Shown: positions 20,441 through 29,229, counted from the first letter of the stretch. The stretch: 62,045 nt of DNA from Clostridium tyrobutyricum DSM 2637 = ATCC 25755 = JCM 11008 (GCF_000359585.1 NZ_APMH01000024.1:1-62045), one strand, 5' to 3'. Made by a program: numbers and translations. The notes: generated by a model from the sequence alone, not told the origin.

Positions 20441-20495
20441 ATATACAAAAGGCAAAATAATATGGAATGATAATTTATAGGAGTGATAATGTATT

Positions 20496-21191
20496 ATGAA
20501 AAAAGTTAATAAAAAGATATTTGTTACTATGATCATATGTGGATTATTTTTGGTATTTTTTCAAAATATAGTTTACTCTAATTCTTTAAATAAGAAGAAA
20601 GATATAATTATATTAATTGATCCAGGTCATGGAGGAATAGATGGTGGTGCTGAAAGTAAAGATGGTATTAAGGAAAAGGATATAAACTTAAAAATTAGTA
20701 ATAAATTAAAGAATACTTTAAAGAAACGTGGATATAAAATTGTTATGACAAGAGAAAATGATACTGGACTGTATACTGAAAATGGAAGAATAAGAAAAAA
20801 GAAAGTAGAAGACTTAAATAATAGAGCGAAGATGAAAAAGGATACAAAATGTAATATGTTTATAAGCATACATTTAAATATGTTTCCTCAATCAAAGTAT
20901 TATGGAGCTCAAGTATGGTATTCTAAAAATGAGAAAAGTAAAATATTTGCAAAAATATTGCAAAATAATTTGAAAAAGGATTTAGACAAGGATAATGATA
21001 GACAGGAAAAAGCAGCATTGAATTCATATAAAATACTTAGAGAAAATGATACTATGCCATCTGTAATAGTTGAATGTGGTTTTTTATCAAATGATAGAGA
21101 AAGAGAAAAGTTAGCATCTGATAAATATCAAGATAGTATAGCCAGCTCAATTTCAAACTCTATAGATGAGTACTATAATAATCAGGATTAA
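20496..21191 (+). CDS. cwlD: N-acetylmuramoyl-L-alanine amidase CwlD
   Basis: 231 aa. A membrane or signal segment spans about residues 8-28, followed by an Amidase_3 domain. Zinc ligands are seen in DPGHGGIDGG, the Glu of KEKDINL, and the His of FISIHLN; the catalytic Glu is in VECGFLSN. In spore formers CwlD helps make muramic-delta-lactam in cortex peptidoglycan, which SleB-type lytic enzymes later recognise. It follows rplM-rpsI, the usual place in clostridia. The alternative hairpins upstream may affect read-through from rpsI. Confidence 0.9.
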   Translation: MKKVNKKIFVTMIICGLFLVFFQNIVYSNSLNKKKDIIILIDPGHGGIDGGAESKDGIKEKDINLKISNKLKNTLKKRGYKIVMTRENDTGLYTENGRIRKKKVEDLNNRAKMKKDTKCNMFISIHLNMFPQSKYYGAQVWYSKNEKSKIFAKILQNNLKKDLDKDNDRQEKAALNSYKILRENDTMPSVIVECGFLSNDREREKLASDKYQDSIASSISNSIDEYYNNQD

Positions 21192-21266
21192 ATTCTAATG
21201 AGAATTTAGTTTATTGCATCTACCTTGTTGATTATGATACTATTAGTTTGCATAGTTATTAATCAA

Positions 21267-22256
21267 ATGAACTCTGAGGTGGTTAAAATAGATATAAAAT
21301 TAAATAAGGATACAAGCATTCCACTTTATATACAATTAAAAAAGCAAATAATGTATTTGATAAAAAATAATATTTTAAAAGTAGGCAATAAAATGCCTAC
21401 AGAAAGGGAATTGTCTTCTTTATTAAAGGTAAGTAGAAATACTATAAGTACCGCATATAATGAGCTTGAACAAGAAGGTGTTTTGAAATCATATCAAGGA
21501 CGCGGTACTTTTGTAGCAGAAGATGTAAACCCATGGAAAATACAAAATGTAGAGCAAAAAATAGCAAAATTTATAGATCTTGCTTTTGAAGAAGCTCTTG
21601 AGATAGGAATAGATTCATCTGAATTTTTAGAAATTATAACTAAAAGAATTAAAGAGAAAAGAAAAATTATGAGCAAGATAAATGCAATATATGTAGAATG
21701 TAATATTGAACAGTCAAAAATGTTTAGTAAACAACTCATGGAAAGTACTGATATAAATGTTATACCACTTACAATTAGTGATTTAAAAGATTTAAATAAT
21801 AATACTAAGAATATATTGGAGAATAGCCAGGTTGTTATAGCAACTTTTAATCATGTAAATGAAGTTACACATCTTATTAAAGAATTTAAAAAAGAAGTAA
21901 TAGGAGTGGCGATAAATGTTGATTTGGAGACTATAGTTAAAATTGCACGCTATCCTGAAAAAACTAAATTTGCTTTTGTATGCATTTCTAATGAATTTAT
22001 GTTTAAGGCTCGAGGGGCACTTGAAAGAGCTGGACTTGGGAATATAGATATTGAATATACCAATACAATCAATCGGAATAAATTAAAAAATATTATAGAA
22101 AATTCAGATGTTGTAATAACATCCCCTGGTAGATATAAGAGTGTAAGGGATAATACAGATAATAATAAAATTATATTAAAATTCCTATATAATTTAGATG
22201 ATGACTCTATAAAATCATTGAAGTCTAAGATAGTAGAATTGAAGTATAAGAATTAA
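21267..22256 (+). CDS. GntR-type transcriptional regulator with uncommon C-terminal domain
   Basis: About 329 aa if read from ATG 21267. An N-terminal winged helix (PLYIQLKKQIMYLIK, RELSSLLKVSRNTISTAY, LEQEGVLKSYQGRGTFV) is clearly GntR. The remaining 230 aa do not show the FCD, UTRA or aminotransferase patterns; alternating hydrophobic strands and helices suggest a Rossmann-like ligand-binding fold. The start is unclear: ATG 21267 has no ribosome-binding site, while GAGGTGG (21276-21282) would place initiation at an ATA codon (21288). The gene is 21 bp upstream of the fumarase genes, which it may control. Confidence 0.75.
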   Translation: MNSEVVKIDIKLNKDTSIPLYIQLKKQIMYLIKNNILKVGNKMPTERELSSLLKVSRNTISTAYNELEQEGVLKSYQGRGTFVAEDVNPWKIQNVEQKIAKFIDLAFEEALEIGIDSSEFLEIITKRIKEKRKIMSKINAIYVECNIEQSKMFSKQLMESTDINVIPLTISDLKDLNNNTKNILENSQVVIATFNHVNEVTHLIKEFKKEVIGVAINVDLETIVKIARYPEKTKFAFVCISNEFMFKARGALERAGLGNIDIEYTNTINRNKLKNIIENSDVVITSPGRYKSVRDNTDNNKIILKFLYNLDDDSIKSLKSKIVELKYKN

Positions 22257-22277
22257 TATAAAGGAGAATATTCCATA

Positions 22278-23120
22278 ATGAGGGAAATTAATATTAAAGA
22301 TATAACAAAAGCAGTAAAAAAATTATGTATTGAATCTAATTATTATCTTTCAAACGATGTAAAAGATAAAATAATTTCATCAGAAATGTCAGAGAATTGG
22401 CCAATTGCTAAGAATATACTCAATAAAATATTAGATAATGCAAATATAGCTAAGAATGAAAATGTTCCTATATGTCAAGATACTGGAATGGCATGTATTT
22501 TTATAGAAATTGGACAAGAAGTTCATATTGTAGGTGGAAGTATAGAAAAAGCAATAAATGAAGGCGTAAAGCAGGGATATGAAGAAGGATATCTTAGAAA
22601 ATCAGTAGTTAAAGACCCCATTAGGAGAATAAATACAGGTGACAATACTCCGGCTATAATAAATTACAATATAATTCCAGGGGATAAATTAACTATAATT
22701 GCTGCACCCAAAGGTTTTGGCTCAGAAAATATGAGTCAGATAAAGATGTTAAAACCATCTGATGGAATAGAAGGAGTTAAAAAATTTGTAGTTGAAGTAG
22801 TAAAAAATGCCGGCCCTAATCCTTGCCCGCCAATAGTTGTTGGTATAGGCATAGGAGGTAATTTTGACAAGGTTGCAAGTCTTGCTAAAATGGCACTTAT
22901 AAGGCCTTTAAATCAAAGAAATAGTGATGAGTTTTATTCAAACTTAGAGATAGAACTTTTAGAAAAGGTAAATTCTTTAGGAATAGGACCTCAAGGATTT
23001 GGCGGTCGTACTACTGCTTTAGCGGTGAATATTGAAACATATCCAACTCACATAGCGGGACTTCCGGTAGCAGTAAATATAAATTGTCATGTTACGAGAC
23101 ACAAAAAAATTGAACTTTAA
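22278..23120 (+). CDS. fumA: Fumarate hydratase, class I, alpha subunit
   Basis: 280 aa. Catalytic subunit of the oxygen-sensitive [4Fe-4S] hydro-lyase that interconverts fumarate and malate. Cluster cysteines are visible in PICQDTGMAC, near residue 69, in NPCPPIVVGIGIGG and in NINCHVTRHK. The N-terminal 280-residue domain of single-chain class I enzymes is encoded here as a separate protein, with the beta subunit next. A tartrate dehydratase of the same family cannot be excluded by motif alone. Ribosome-binding site AAAGGAG. Confidence 0.9.
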   Translation: MREINIKDITKAVKKLCIESNYYLSNDVKDKIISSEMSENWPIAKNILNKILDNANIAKNENVPICQDTGMACIFIEIGQEVHIVGGSIEKAINEGVKQGYEEGYLRKSVVKDPIRRINTGDNTPAIINYNIIPGDKLTIIAAPKGFGSENMSQIKMLKPSDGIEGVKKFVVEVVKNAGPNPCPPIVVGIGIGGNFDKVASLAKMALIRPLNQRNSDEFYSNLEIELLEKVNSLGIGPQGFGGRTTALAVNIETYPTHIAGLPVAVNINCHVTRHKKIEL

Positions 23121-23142
23121 ATATTACAAGGAGATTGGTCAT

Positions 23143-23706
23143 ATGAATAAAAAATTAGAAACTCCGTTTACAAAACAAAAAGTGGAGGAGTTGAGTGCAG
23201 GAGACAATGTACTTATTTCAGGAATAATATATACTGCAAGAGATGCAGCACATAAGAGATTAATAGATTTATTAGATAAGAGACAAAACCTTCCTATAAA
23301 TATAAGAGACGAGATAATATATTATGTAGGTCCCACTCCAGCAAAACCGGGAAGGCCAATTGGATCAGCAGGCCCTACTACTAGTTATAGAATGGATAGT
23401 TTTGCACCACGGCTCTTGGAATTGGGATTAAGAGGTATGATTGGAAAAGGAATAAGATCTTCTGAAGTTATAGAATCTATGAAGAAAAATAAAGCAGTTT
23501 ATTTTGGAGCGATAGGTGGAGCTGGTGCATTAATAGGTAAATCCATAGTAAGTTCAGAAGTAGTAGCTTATGAAGATTTAGGATCTGAGGCAATAAGAAA
23601 ATTGAAGGTTAAGGATTTACCGGCTATTGTGGTTATTGACTCAAAGGGAAATAATTTGTATGAGTTTGGAAGAAAAAAATATTTGGAAAGTATTTATAAA
23701 GAATGA
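23143..23706 (+). CDS. fumB: Fumarate hydratase, class I, beta subunit
   Basis: 187 aa from ATG 23143 after AAGGAGA; the in-frame start at 23089 overlaps the alpha gene and adds an unrelated N-terminus. Motifs GPTPAKPGRPIGSAGPTTSYRMD and GKGIRSSEVIESMKK, then FGAIGGAGALIGKSI, are typical of the C-terminal swivelling domain of class I fumarases. It lies 22 bp after the alpha gene. In a strict anaerobe the pair would serve a reductive or branched citric-acid path. Confidence 0.9.
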   Translation: MNKKLETPFTKQKVEELSAGDNVLISGIIYTARDAAHKRLIDLLDKRQNLPINIRDEIIYYVGPTPAKPGRPIGSAGPTTSYRMDSFAPRLLELGLRGMIGKGIRSSEVIESMKKNKAVYFGAIGGAGALIGKSIVSSEVVAYEDLGSEAIRKLKVKDLPAIVVIDSKGNNLYEFGRKKYLESIYKE

Positions 23707-23851
23707 AGGATAATGTTATTGCAGGAACTTAAAGTAAAAAGTATAATAATGAATATGTATGTTAATAATAAATATTATTAAATTGTCAGTCCAAATTGTG
23801 GAAGGGAGAATATTTTGAAGATATTAATTGTTTAATTCTTCTAGTTAAAAT

Positions 23852-24355
23852 ATGGATATAAGTATGATAGATAATGATGAAAGTAAACAGGAATTAATAA
23901 GGGATATATATATGAAATGTATATCTGAAAATTACAATGGCTTAGAGTCTATGGTTTCAGAAGATTATACTGAAGATGATATGATACAGGCTAAGAAGGA
24001 GAGAATACATAAACAGGAATGGCTTATAAAAGATTATTTTGCACCACTTATTTCTGCAAGAGTAACTTATCCAGAGTCGCATAAAAATGATTGTATAGCT
24101 TTTGAAATAATGAAAGAATTAGGTCCTGTATTAGTAGATAAATTCAACAATAAAATTATGTATAAAAATTTAAAGGTAACGGCAGAAGGACCAATATTAA
24201 CCCTTATTGTAAATGAAGATGTGAATCATATAAAAGGGGAAACAGTAAAAATAGAAGAAGGAAGCAGTATTGGGAAGTATATTTATATAGATGTTTATGA
24301 TACTGACGGAAATATATTGACTAGAAAAGATATAGGATTAAAGTCTAAAGTCTAA
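23852..24355 (+). CDS. Hypothetical protein, probably frameshifted near its end
   Basis: 167 aa, acidic and soluble, with no family I recognise. There is no ribosome-binding site at ATG 23852 or at the in-frame ATG 23864; a good GAAGGGAGA (23801-23809) lies further up, before a six-codon frame at TTG 23815. At the 3' end the 7-mer AAGTCTA is duplicated in tandem (24341-24354) and creates the stop. With one copy removed the frame would run on to 24476 and add CYICNKDADIC plus about 25 residues, with three cysteines. The gene may be decaying. Confidence 0.5.
   Translation: MDISMIDNDESKQELIRDIYMKCISENYNGLESMVSEDYTEDDMIQAKKERIHKQEWLIKDYFAPLISARVTYPESHKNDCIAFEIMKELGPVLVDKFNNKIMYKNLKVTAEGPILTLIVNEDVNHIKGETVKIEEGSSIGKYIYIDVYDTDGNILTRKDIGLKSKV
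24341..24354 (+). repeat. Tandem 7-bp duplication creating a stop codon
   Basis: AAGTCTA occurs twice without a gap at 24341-24347 and 24348-24354. The second copy supplies TAA (24353-24355). Because seven is not a multiple of three, losing or gaining one unit switches the reading frame of the gene at 23852 between the short and the long form. Confidence 0.8.
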
Positions 24356-24503
24356 AAATTGTTATATATGTAATAAAGATGCTGATATATGTATAAAAAT
24401 CGAAAACCACAGTTCTAAGTATGTAAGGAATAATATTATTGCCAGATTAGAGGAATATCTTAAAAATAGCAAGTGATTTAATTTAGTATAGGAGATAATG
24501 TAG

Positions 24504-25184
24504 ATGAGATTCAAAGGCAGATTTTCTTTAAAAACTAAGTCAGTAATATTTTGCATATTAAGTATTATTGTAATAATAATAGCTGTAAATAAGATAATCT
24601 ATAATAGAAAGTATAATTACAATAATATGAATTCTCAAATTGTAAAAGAGAATAGTACTACTAAATCTAATTTGAAATATTATGAGAATGAAAAAAGTAA
24701 AAAATTAAATCAAAAGTATAAAGAAGCAGAGCAAATGTTTAGAAATAAGCAATATTCGGATTGTATAAAAAAAGCTGATGAGATTATAACTGAAGATAAG
24801 AATTTTTATAAGGCTTATAATATAAAAGGGATAGCATTGAGTTATAGTGGAAATTTTGAAAAAGGAATGGAAAATATAGATAAATCTATTGCTTTAAATT
24901 CAAATTATGGATATGCGAAATTTAATAAGGCACTTGCTTACGAGTTATATGGGAAATATGATGAAGCTTTATTATGGTATGATAAAAATCTTAGTATAGA
25001 GAAATATGTATGGAGTTATTATGGAAAGGCTAGTATTTATGGTAGACGTGGTGATGTAACAAATACGGTTAAGTATTTGAAAATTGCATTGGATATGTCA
25101 CCTGAAATAAAGGATATTGCCAGAGATGAAAAAGATTTTGATCCTGTTAAAAATTCAAAAGAATTTCAACAGCTGATAAACTAA
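24504..25184 (+). CDS. Membrane-anchored TPR-repeat protein
   Basis: 226 aa. A basic N-terminus and a single hydrophobic helix (about residues 13-30, VIFCILSIIVIIIAVNKII) are followed by a polar linker and three to four tetratricopeptide units, for example AYNIKGIALSYSGNFEKGM and AKFNKALAYELYGKYDEAL. It is probably an outward-facing scaffold or assembly factor; no enzymatic motif is seen. TAGGAGA precedes ATG 24504. A second TPR membrane protein lies at 29.4 kb. Confidence 0.75.
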   Translation: MRFKGRFSLKTKSVIFCILSIIVIIIAVNKIIYNRKYNYNNMNSQIVKENSTTKSNLKYYENEKSKKLNQKYKEAEQMFRNKQYSDCIKKADEIITEDKNFYKAYNIKGIALSYSGNFEKGMENIDKSIALNSNYGYAKFNKALAYELYGKYDEALLWYDKNLSIEKYVWSYYGKASIYGRRGDVTNTVKYLKIALDMSPEIKDIARDEKDFDPVKNSKEFQQLIN

Positions 25185-25189
25185 AATTT

Positions 25190-25213
25190 TGACACCCAAG
25201 TTAATGGGTGTCA
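25190..25213 (-). terminator. Hairpin between convergent genes
   Basis: TGACACCCA (25190-25198) pairs with TGGGTGTCA (25205-25213). The right arm overlaps the last codons of the minus-strand regulator gene. A short A/T tract on the left would give a weak U-run for minus-strand transcripts; it may also stop the plus-strand TPR gene. Confidence 0.6.
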
Positions 25214-27213
25214 CTTACGTTTATTCCGTATTTTTTACATTTTAATGAAATTGTACGATGAGTTAAACCTAAAATTTTACCTGTTTTATTATAACTTTTA
25301 TACTTTTCCATAGCTTTTGTTATAATTTCTTTTTCATACTCCTGTATTGTAGCTAAATTTCCATCTTTTAAATTTATAAGGCTCTCCTGTTCTGAATTTT
25401 CACTTTTTATATAGAAAGGAAGATCTTTAGATTTTATAATATTTCCATCACACATATTCATAGCTCTTTCTACTATATTTTCTAATTCTCTTATATTCCC
25501 AGGCCATCGATATTCCTGAAGATAGCTTAAAAGATTTTTACCTATTCCCTGAATATTTTTATTTAATCTCTTATTTAGTTTTTTTATAAAATGTTCAACT
25601 AATAAATTTATATCTTCTTTTCTGTTTCTTAATGGAGGAAGCAGTATATTTATTACATTCAATCTATAGTATAAATCCTCTCTAAATTTATTGGTTTTTA
25701 ACATTTCCTCTAGATCTTTATTTGTAGCAGCTATTATTCTTACATCAACTTTATGTGTAGTAAGCCCTCCTACACTTTCAAATTCCCTTTCTTGGAGTAC
25801 TCTTAAAAGTTTTACCTGCATTGATACAGGCATGTCACCTATTTCATCTAAAAATATAGTACCTTTATTGGCTAATGTAAATTTTCCAGGTTTACTTTTT
25901 AAAGCACCAGTGAAAGCACCTTTTTCATATCCAAATAATTCACTTTCAAATAAATTTTCTGGTATAGCAGCACAATTTATTCTTACGAAAGGTTCATTCT
26001 TTCTATTACTATTATTGTGAATTGCTTTTGCAATAAGTTCTTTCCCGGTTCCACTTTCTCCTCTAATTAATACCGTAGAAGTAGATTTAGATGCCTTTTC
26101 TGCGATTATAAGACATTCTTTAAGAGAGCTGCTGTATCCTATTATTGAATCAAAGGACCCACTTATTTTATTATGTCTATTTAGTTCTTCTTTATAAAAA
26201 TTTAATTTTTCTTCTGATTCTCTTAATTTATTCAAGAGATCTTTTAGCTCGTCAGCAGTTCTTGATATAGAGATTACTCCTTTGAATTTTCCATCTGCAA
26301 ATATAGGAGCTACAGTAGATACTATAGTTTTATTATCTTTATGATAAACCATGTCTTTAATTGTATTTTTTGAATTAAATACTTTTATTCTGATTCCGTT
26401 TGGTGAAATATCAATCAAGTCTTTTCCTACTATGTCCTCACTTTTTACCTTATAATGTTTTTCATAAGCTGGATTTATATAGCTTATAATTCGTCTGTCA
26501 TCTACAAAACAAATTAATTCATGAGAAGCTTCCAATATCTTTTTAAATCGTTCATTTAACTCTTTTATACCTACAAGATCAGATATGTCTTGAAATACAC
26601 CAAGTGCCCCTATAACTGTATTGTTTGAGAATATAGGCGACCTGTTTGAAATTACAAGGTTATTATTTATATACTGAGTTTCTCCTACTTTTCTTTTCAT
26701 AATTTTCAATACATTAGTTAAATCAGAAGTTGGAATTATGTCTTTTATAAATCTCCCTATGACCTCACTTAGAGATTTATTAGCTATTTTTAGAGCATAG
26801 TCATTCATAGTAGTAATACGTCCATTTTTATCTATTACTACAATACCAACCGGTATGTTTTCAACTATTTGTTCATAGGCTATAGTATTTTCTTCTATTA
26901 TGTCATCTATCTTTGATATATCCAAATTATTTTTTACAAGATCTTTAGTTATAAAATCACATAATTTTTTAACTGCCATTTTTCCATTAGGTATATCTTC
27001 GGCACAAGATACCTCAATTGCTTCATTTTCTCTTATTTTTAGTGAAACTAAGGCCAACATACTTACTGCTAAAGGTTCTTTTGTTGATAGGGTTTTTATA
27101 TATAAATTTATTCCATATTTATTTTTTAATTGAACTGCTCTGTGAACAACTGTTGCTGCAATTCTTGTATGAATTCCATTTGGAATTGGAACTTTAATGG
27201 TATTTTTATACAT
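25201..27213 (-). CDS. Sigma-54-dependent activator with N-terminal HPr domain
   Basis: 670 aa. Residues 1-92 are an HPr-like domain: PNGIHTRIA places His15 and Arg17 exactly as in HPr, and S51 in AVSMLALVSL aligns with regulatory Ser46. Two PAS domains follow (about 105-210 and 222-330), then a short coiled stretch. The AAA+ domain has Walker A GESGTGKE (near 385), the sigma-54 contact GAFTGA (near 432) and Walker B TIFLDEIGDMP. A Fis-type helix-turn-helix ends the protein (KTGKILGLTHRTISLKCKKYG). It is divergent from ptsI, whose product could phosphorylate His15. GGAGGTG precedes its ATG. Confidence 0.92.
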   Translation of the reverse strand: MYKNTIKVPIPNGIHTRIAATVVHRAVQLKNKYGINLYIKTLSTKEPLAVSMLALVSLKIRENEAIEVSCAEDIPNGKMAVKKLCDFITKDLVKNNLDISKIDDIIEENTIAYEQIVENIPVGIVVIDKNGRITTMNDYALKIANKSLSEVIGRFIKDIIPTSDLTNVLKIMKRKVGETQYINNNLVISNRSPIFSNNTVIGALGVFQDISDLVGIKELNERFKKILEASHELICFVDDRRIISYINPAYEKHYKVKSEDIVGKDLIDISPNGIRIKVFNSKNTIKDMVYHKDNKTIVSTVAPIFADGKFKGVISISRTADELKDLLNKLRESEEKLNFYKEELNRHNKISGSFDSIIGYSSSLKECLIIAEKASKSTSTVLIRGESGTGKELIAKAIHNNSNRKNEPFVRINCAAIPENLFESELFGYEKGAFTGALKSKPGKFTLANKGTIFLDEIGDMPVSMQVKLLRVLQEREFESVGGLTTHKVDVRIIAATNKDLEEMLKTNKFREDLYYRLNVINILLPPLRNRKEDINLLVEHFIKKLNKRLNKNIQGIGKNLLSYLQEYRWPGNIRELENIVERAMNMCDGNIIKSKDLPFYIKSENSEQESLINLKDGNLATIQEYEKEIITKAMEKYKSYNKTGKILGLTHRTISLKCKKYGINVSDTH

Positions 27214-27243
27214 ATATTCACCTCCATGCTAAAATATATCAAT

Positions 27244-27286
27244 TGTAATATAATAGTTGATATTTTTTATCAACTATTATATTACA
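27244..27286. promoter_or_regulatory. Long inverted repeat, candidate activator site 1
   Basis: A 19-bp perfect inverted repeat (27244-27262 with 27268-27286) around TTTTT lies in the divergent intergenic region. Its core TAGTTGATATTTTTTATCA (27254-27272) recurs exactly 100 bp downstream. It is about 215-260 bp upstream of the -24/-12 promoter, a normal distance for a sigma-54 enhancer site. Binding by the adjacent activator is inference. Confidence 0.6.
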
Positions 27287-27350
27287 CTAAGAAAGATATA
27301 AAATCCAGCGTTTCGAAGTTTATATTACACATATATATAAACAGTTGCAA

Positions 27351-27378
27351 ATATAGTTGATATTTTTTATCATATTAT
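27351..27378. promoter_or_regulatory. Partial repeat of the palindrome, candidate activator site 2
   Basis: The 19-mer core of the upstream palindrome is repeated identically at 27354-27372, while the outer arm on the right is not conserved. Paired sites in phase upstream of a -24/-12 promoter are a common arrangement for sigma-54 activators. Confidence 0.5.
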
Positions 27379-27500
27379 TTATCAGGAGAGTTTTGTAAAA
27401 AAGGTGCAAAAAATTTTATTTTTCTATTTTATTAGACAAATAGAGATATTGACTGGGTATAAAAAATTAGATTAATGAAGAAATTAATAGTATCTTTATT

Positions 27501-27516
27501 TGGCATGAAAATTGCT
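27501..27516 (+). promoter_or_regulatory. Sigma-54 (-24/-12) promoter of ptsI
   Basis: TGGCAT-GAAAA-TTGCT matches the sigma-54 consensus, with GG (27502-27503) and GC (27514-27515) separated by the required 10 bp. The start would be near 27527, leaving a leader of about 75 nt. The activator gene is immediately upstream on the other strand. Confidence 0.85.
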
Positions 27517-27601
27517 TTAATAGTAAATAAGATTGTATTATATAAATATTAAATTCTAAATAAAGTATATAAGACTTTTTAACATACAAGGAGGAAAATA
27601 A

Positions 27602-29215
27602 ATGAAAAAGGGTATCGCAGCTTCAAAGGGTTATGCTATAGGCAAAGTATTTTTAAAAGAAGATAAAGAGATAAAGATAACGGATAAAAAGGTAGAAAAT
27701 GTACAAGAAGAGCAGGCTAGATTTAAAAAAGCACTTGATGCTTCAGAAAGTCAGTTAAAAAAGATAAAAGAAAAGGCACAAAGAGAAGTAGGAGCAGATA
27801 AGGCAGCAGTGTTTGACAGCCATATTATGCTTTTAGGTGATCCAGAATTTGCAGGGACAGTAGAAAATGAAATTGAAAATAATAGTATAAATGCAGAAAA
27901 AGCACTTTCCGATGTAGTGAAAACATATGCGGCTACCTTTGCGGCTATGGAAGATGAGTATTTAAGAGAAAGGGGAGCAGATATAAAAGATGTAGGACAT
28001 AGAATACTTGCTAATTTAACTGGAAATATTTCAAGTCTTGATGATGTAGACAAAGATACAGTAATAGTAGCCAATGATTTAACACCATCTGATACTGCTC
28101 AACTAGATAAAAACAAGGTAATAGCTTTTCTTACCAATATAGGAGGTAGAACTTCACATAGTGCCATTATGTCAAGAACTTTGGAAATACCTGCAGTTGT
28201 TGGTATGAAGGATATAACATCTTGTGTTAAAAATGGAGATACAATAATTGTAGATGGAATTGAAGGAACAGCTATAGTAAATCCAGATGAAAGTACTATA
28301 GTAGAATATGAAAAGAAAAAAGAAAAATATGAAGAGGAGAAAGAACAACTTAAGAAATTAATTAATGTAGAGACAGTGACTAAAGATGGAAAACGTGTTT
28401 TAGTTGCAGGAAATATAGGAAAACCTCAAGATGTAGATCAAGTTGTAGCAAATGGTGGAGATGCAATAGGTTTATTTAGAACTGAATTTTTATATATGGA
28501 TAGAGATGATATGCCTAGTGAAGAGGAGCAATTTGAATCTTACAAAACAGTTCTTCAAAAGATGGAAGGTAAACCAGTAGTTATAAGAACTCTTGATATA
28601 GGTGGAGATAAGAAATTATCTTATTTACCTCTTCCAGAAGAGATGAATCCATTTTTGGGATATAGAGCTATAAGACTTTGTCTTGATAGACCAGATATAT
28701 TTAAGGTTCAATTGAGAGCATTACTTAGAGCTTCAATTTATGGTAATTTAAAAATAATGTTTCCTATGATATCTTCTTTAGAAGAATTCTTACAAGCTAA
28801 AGATGTAATTAATGAATGTAAAACTGAACTTAAAAAAGAAGGCAAAGAATATAGTGATGATATAGAAACGGGAATAATGGTTGAGATACCAGCAGCTGCT
28901 GTAAATTCAGAAGAATTAGCTAAACATGTTGATTTCTTTAGTATAGGAACGAATGATTTGATTCAGTATACTTTAGCTGCAGACAGAATGAATGAAAAGG
29001 TATCTTATTTATACAATCCACTTCATCCAGCTGTATTAGGTCTTATAAAGTTAACTATAGCATCTGCTCATAAAGCTGGAAAATGGTGTGGAATGTGTGG
29101 AGAAATGGCTGGAGATGAAAAGGCTATTCCTATTTTAGTTGAGTATGGTCTTGATGAATTTTCCATGAGTGCATCCTCAATGTTAAAGGCAAAACAGCTT
29201 ATAATGCAAAAATAA
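27602..29215 (+). CDS. ptsI: Phosphoenolpyruvate-protein phosphotransferase (PTS enzyme I)
   Basis: 537 aa. Transfers phosphate from PEP to HPr. The phosphorylated His is in GGRTSHSAIMSR (near residue 187). The C-terminal PEP-binding barrel shows GLFRTEFLYMDRD, VIRTLDIGGDK, IPAAAVNSEELA and CGEMAG. Slightly shorter than the usual 570 aa. It is monocistronic, with AAGGAGG and a terminator; no ptsH follows, but an HPr domain is present in the divergent activator. Confidence 0.95.
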   Translation: MKKGIAASKGYAIGKVFLKEDKEIKITDKKVENVQEEQARFKKALDASESQLKKIKEKAQREVGADKAAVFDSHIMLLGDPEFAGTVENEIENNSINAEKALSDVVKTYAATFAAMEDEYLRERGADIKDVGHRILANLTGNISSLDDVDKDTVIVANDLTPSDTAQLDKNKVIAFLTNIGGRTSHSAIMSRTLEIPAVVGMKDITSCVKNGDTIIVDGIEGTAIVNPDESTIVEYEKKKEKYEEEKEQLKKLINVETVTKDGKRVLVAGNIGKPQDVDQVVANGGDAIGLFRTEFLYMDRDDMPSEEEQFESYKTVLQKMEGKPVVIRTLDIGGDKKLSYLPLPEEMNPFLGYRAIRLCLDRPDIFKVQLRALLRASIYGNLKIMFPMISSLEEFLQAKDVINECKTELKKEGKEYSDDIETGIMVEIPAAAVNSEELAKHVDFFSIGTNDLIQYTLAADRMNEKVSYLYNPLHPAVLGLIKLTIASAHKAGKWCGMCGEMAGDEKAIPILVEYGLDEFSMSASSMLKAKQLIMQK

Positions 29216-29229
29216 ATAAATTTATTTAT

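Noticed and set aside
20258-20470. 70-aa open frame overlapping the end of rpsI
   Set aside because: It starts inside rpsI in another frame and runs through the terminator hairpins; no ribosome-binding site or family.
23815-23835. Six-codon frame at TTG 23815 with a good ribosome-binding site
   Set aside because: Too short to call a gene. It may be the damaged start of the following hypothetical gene, and is noted there.
27130-27360. 76-aa plus-strand frame in the ptsI divergent region
   Set aside because: It overlaps the 5' end of the activator gene and the regulatory palindromes, and its cysteine/asparagine-rich sequence is low-complexity.
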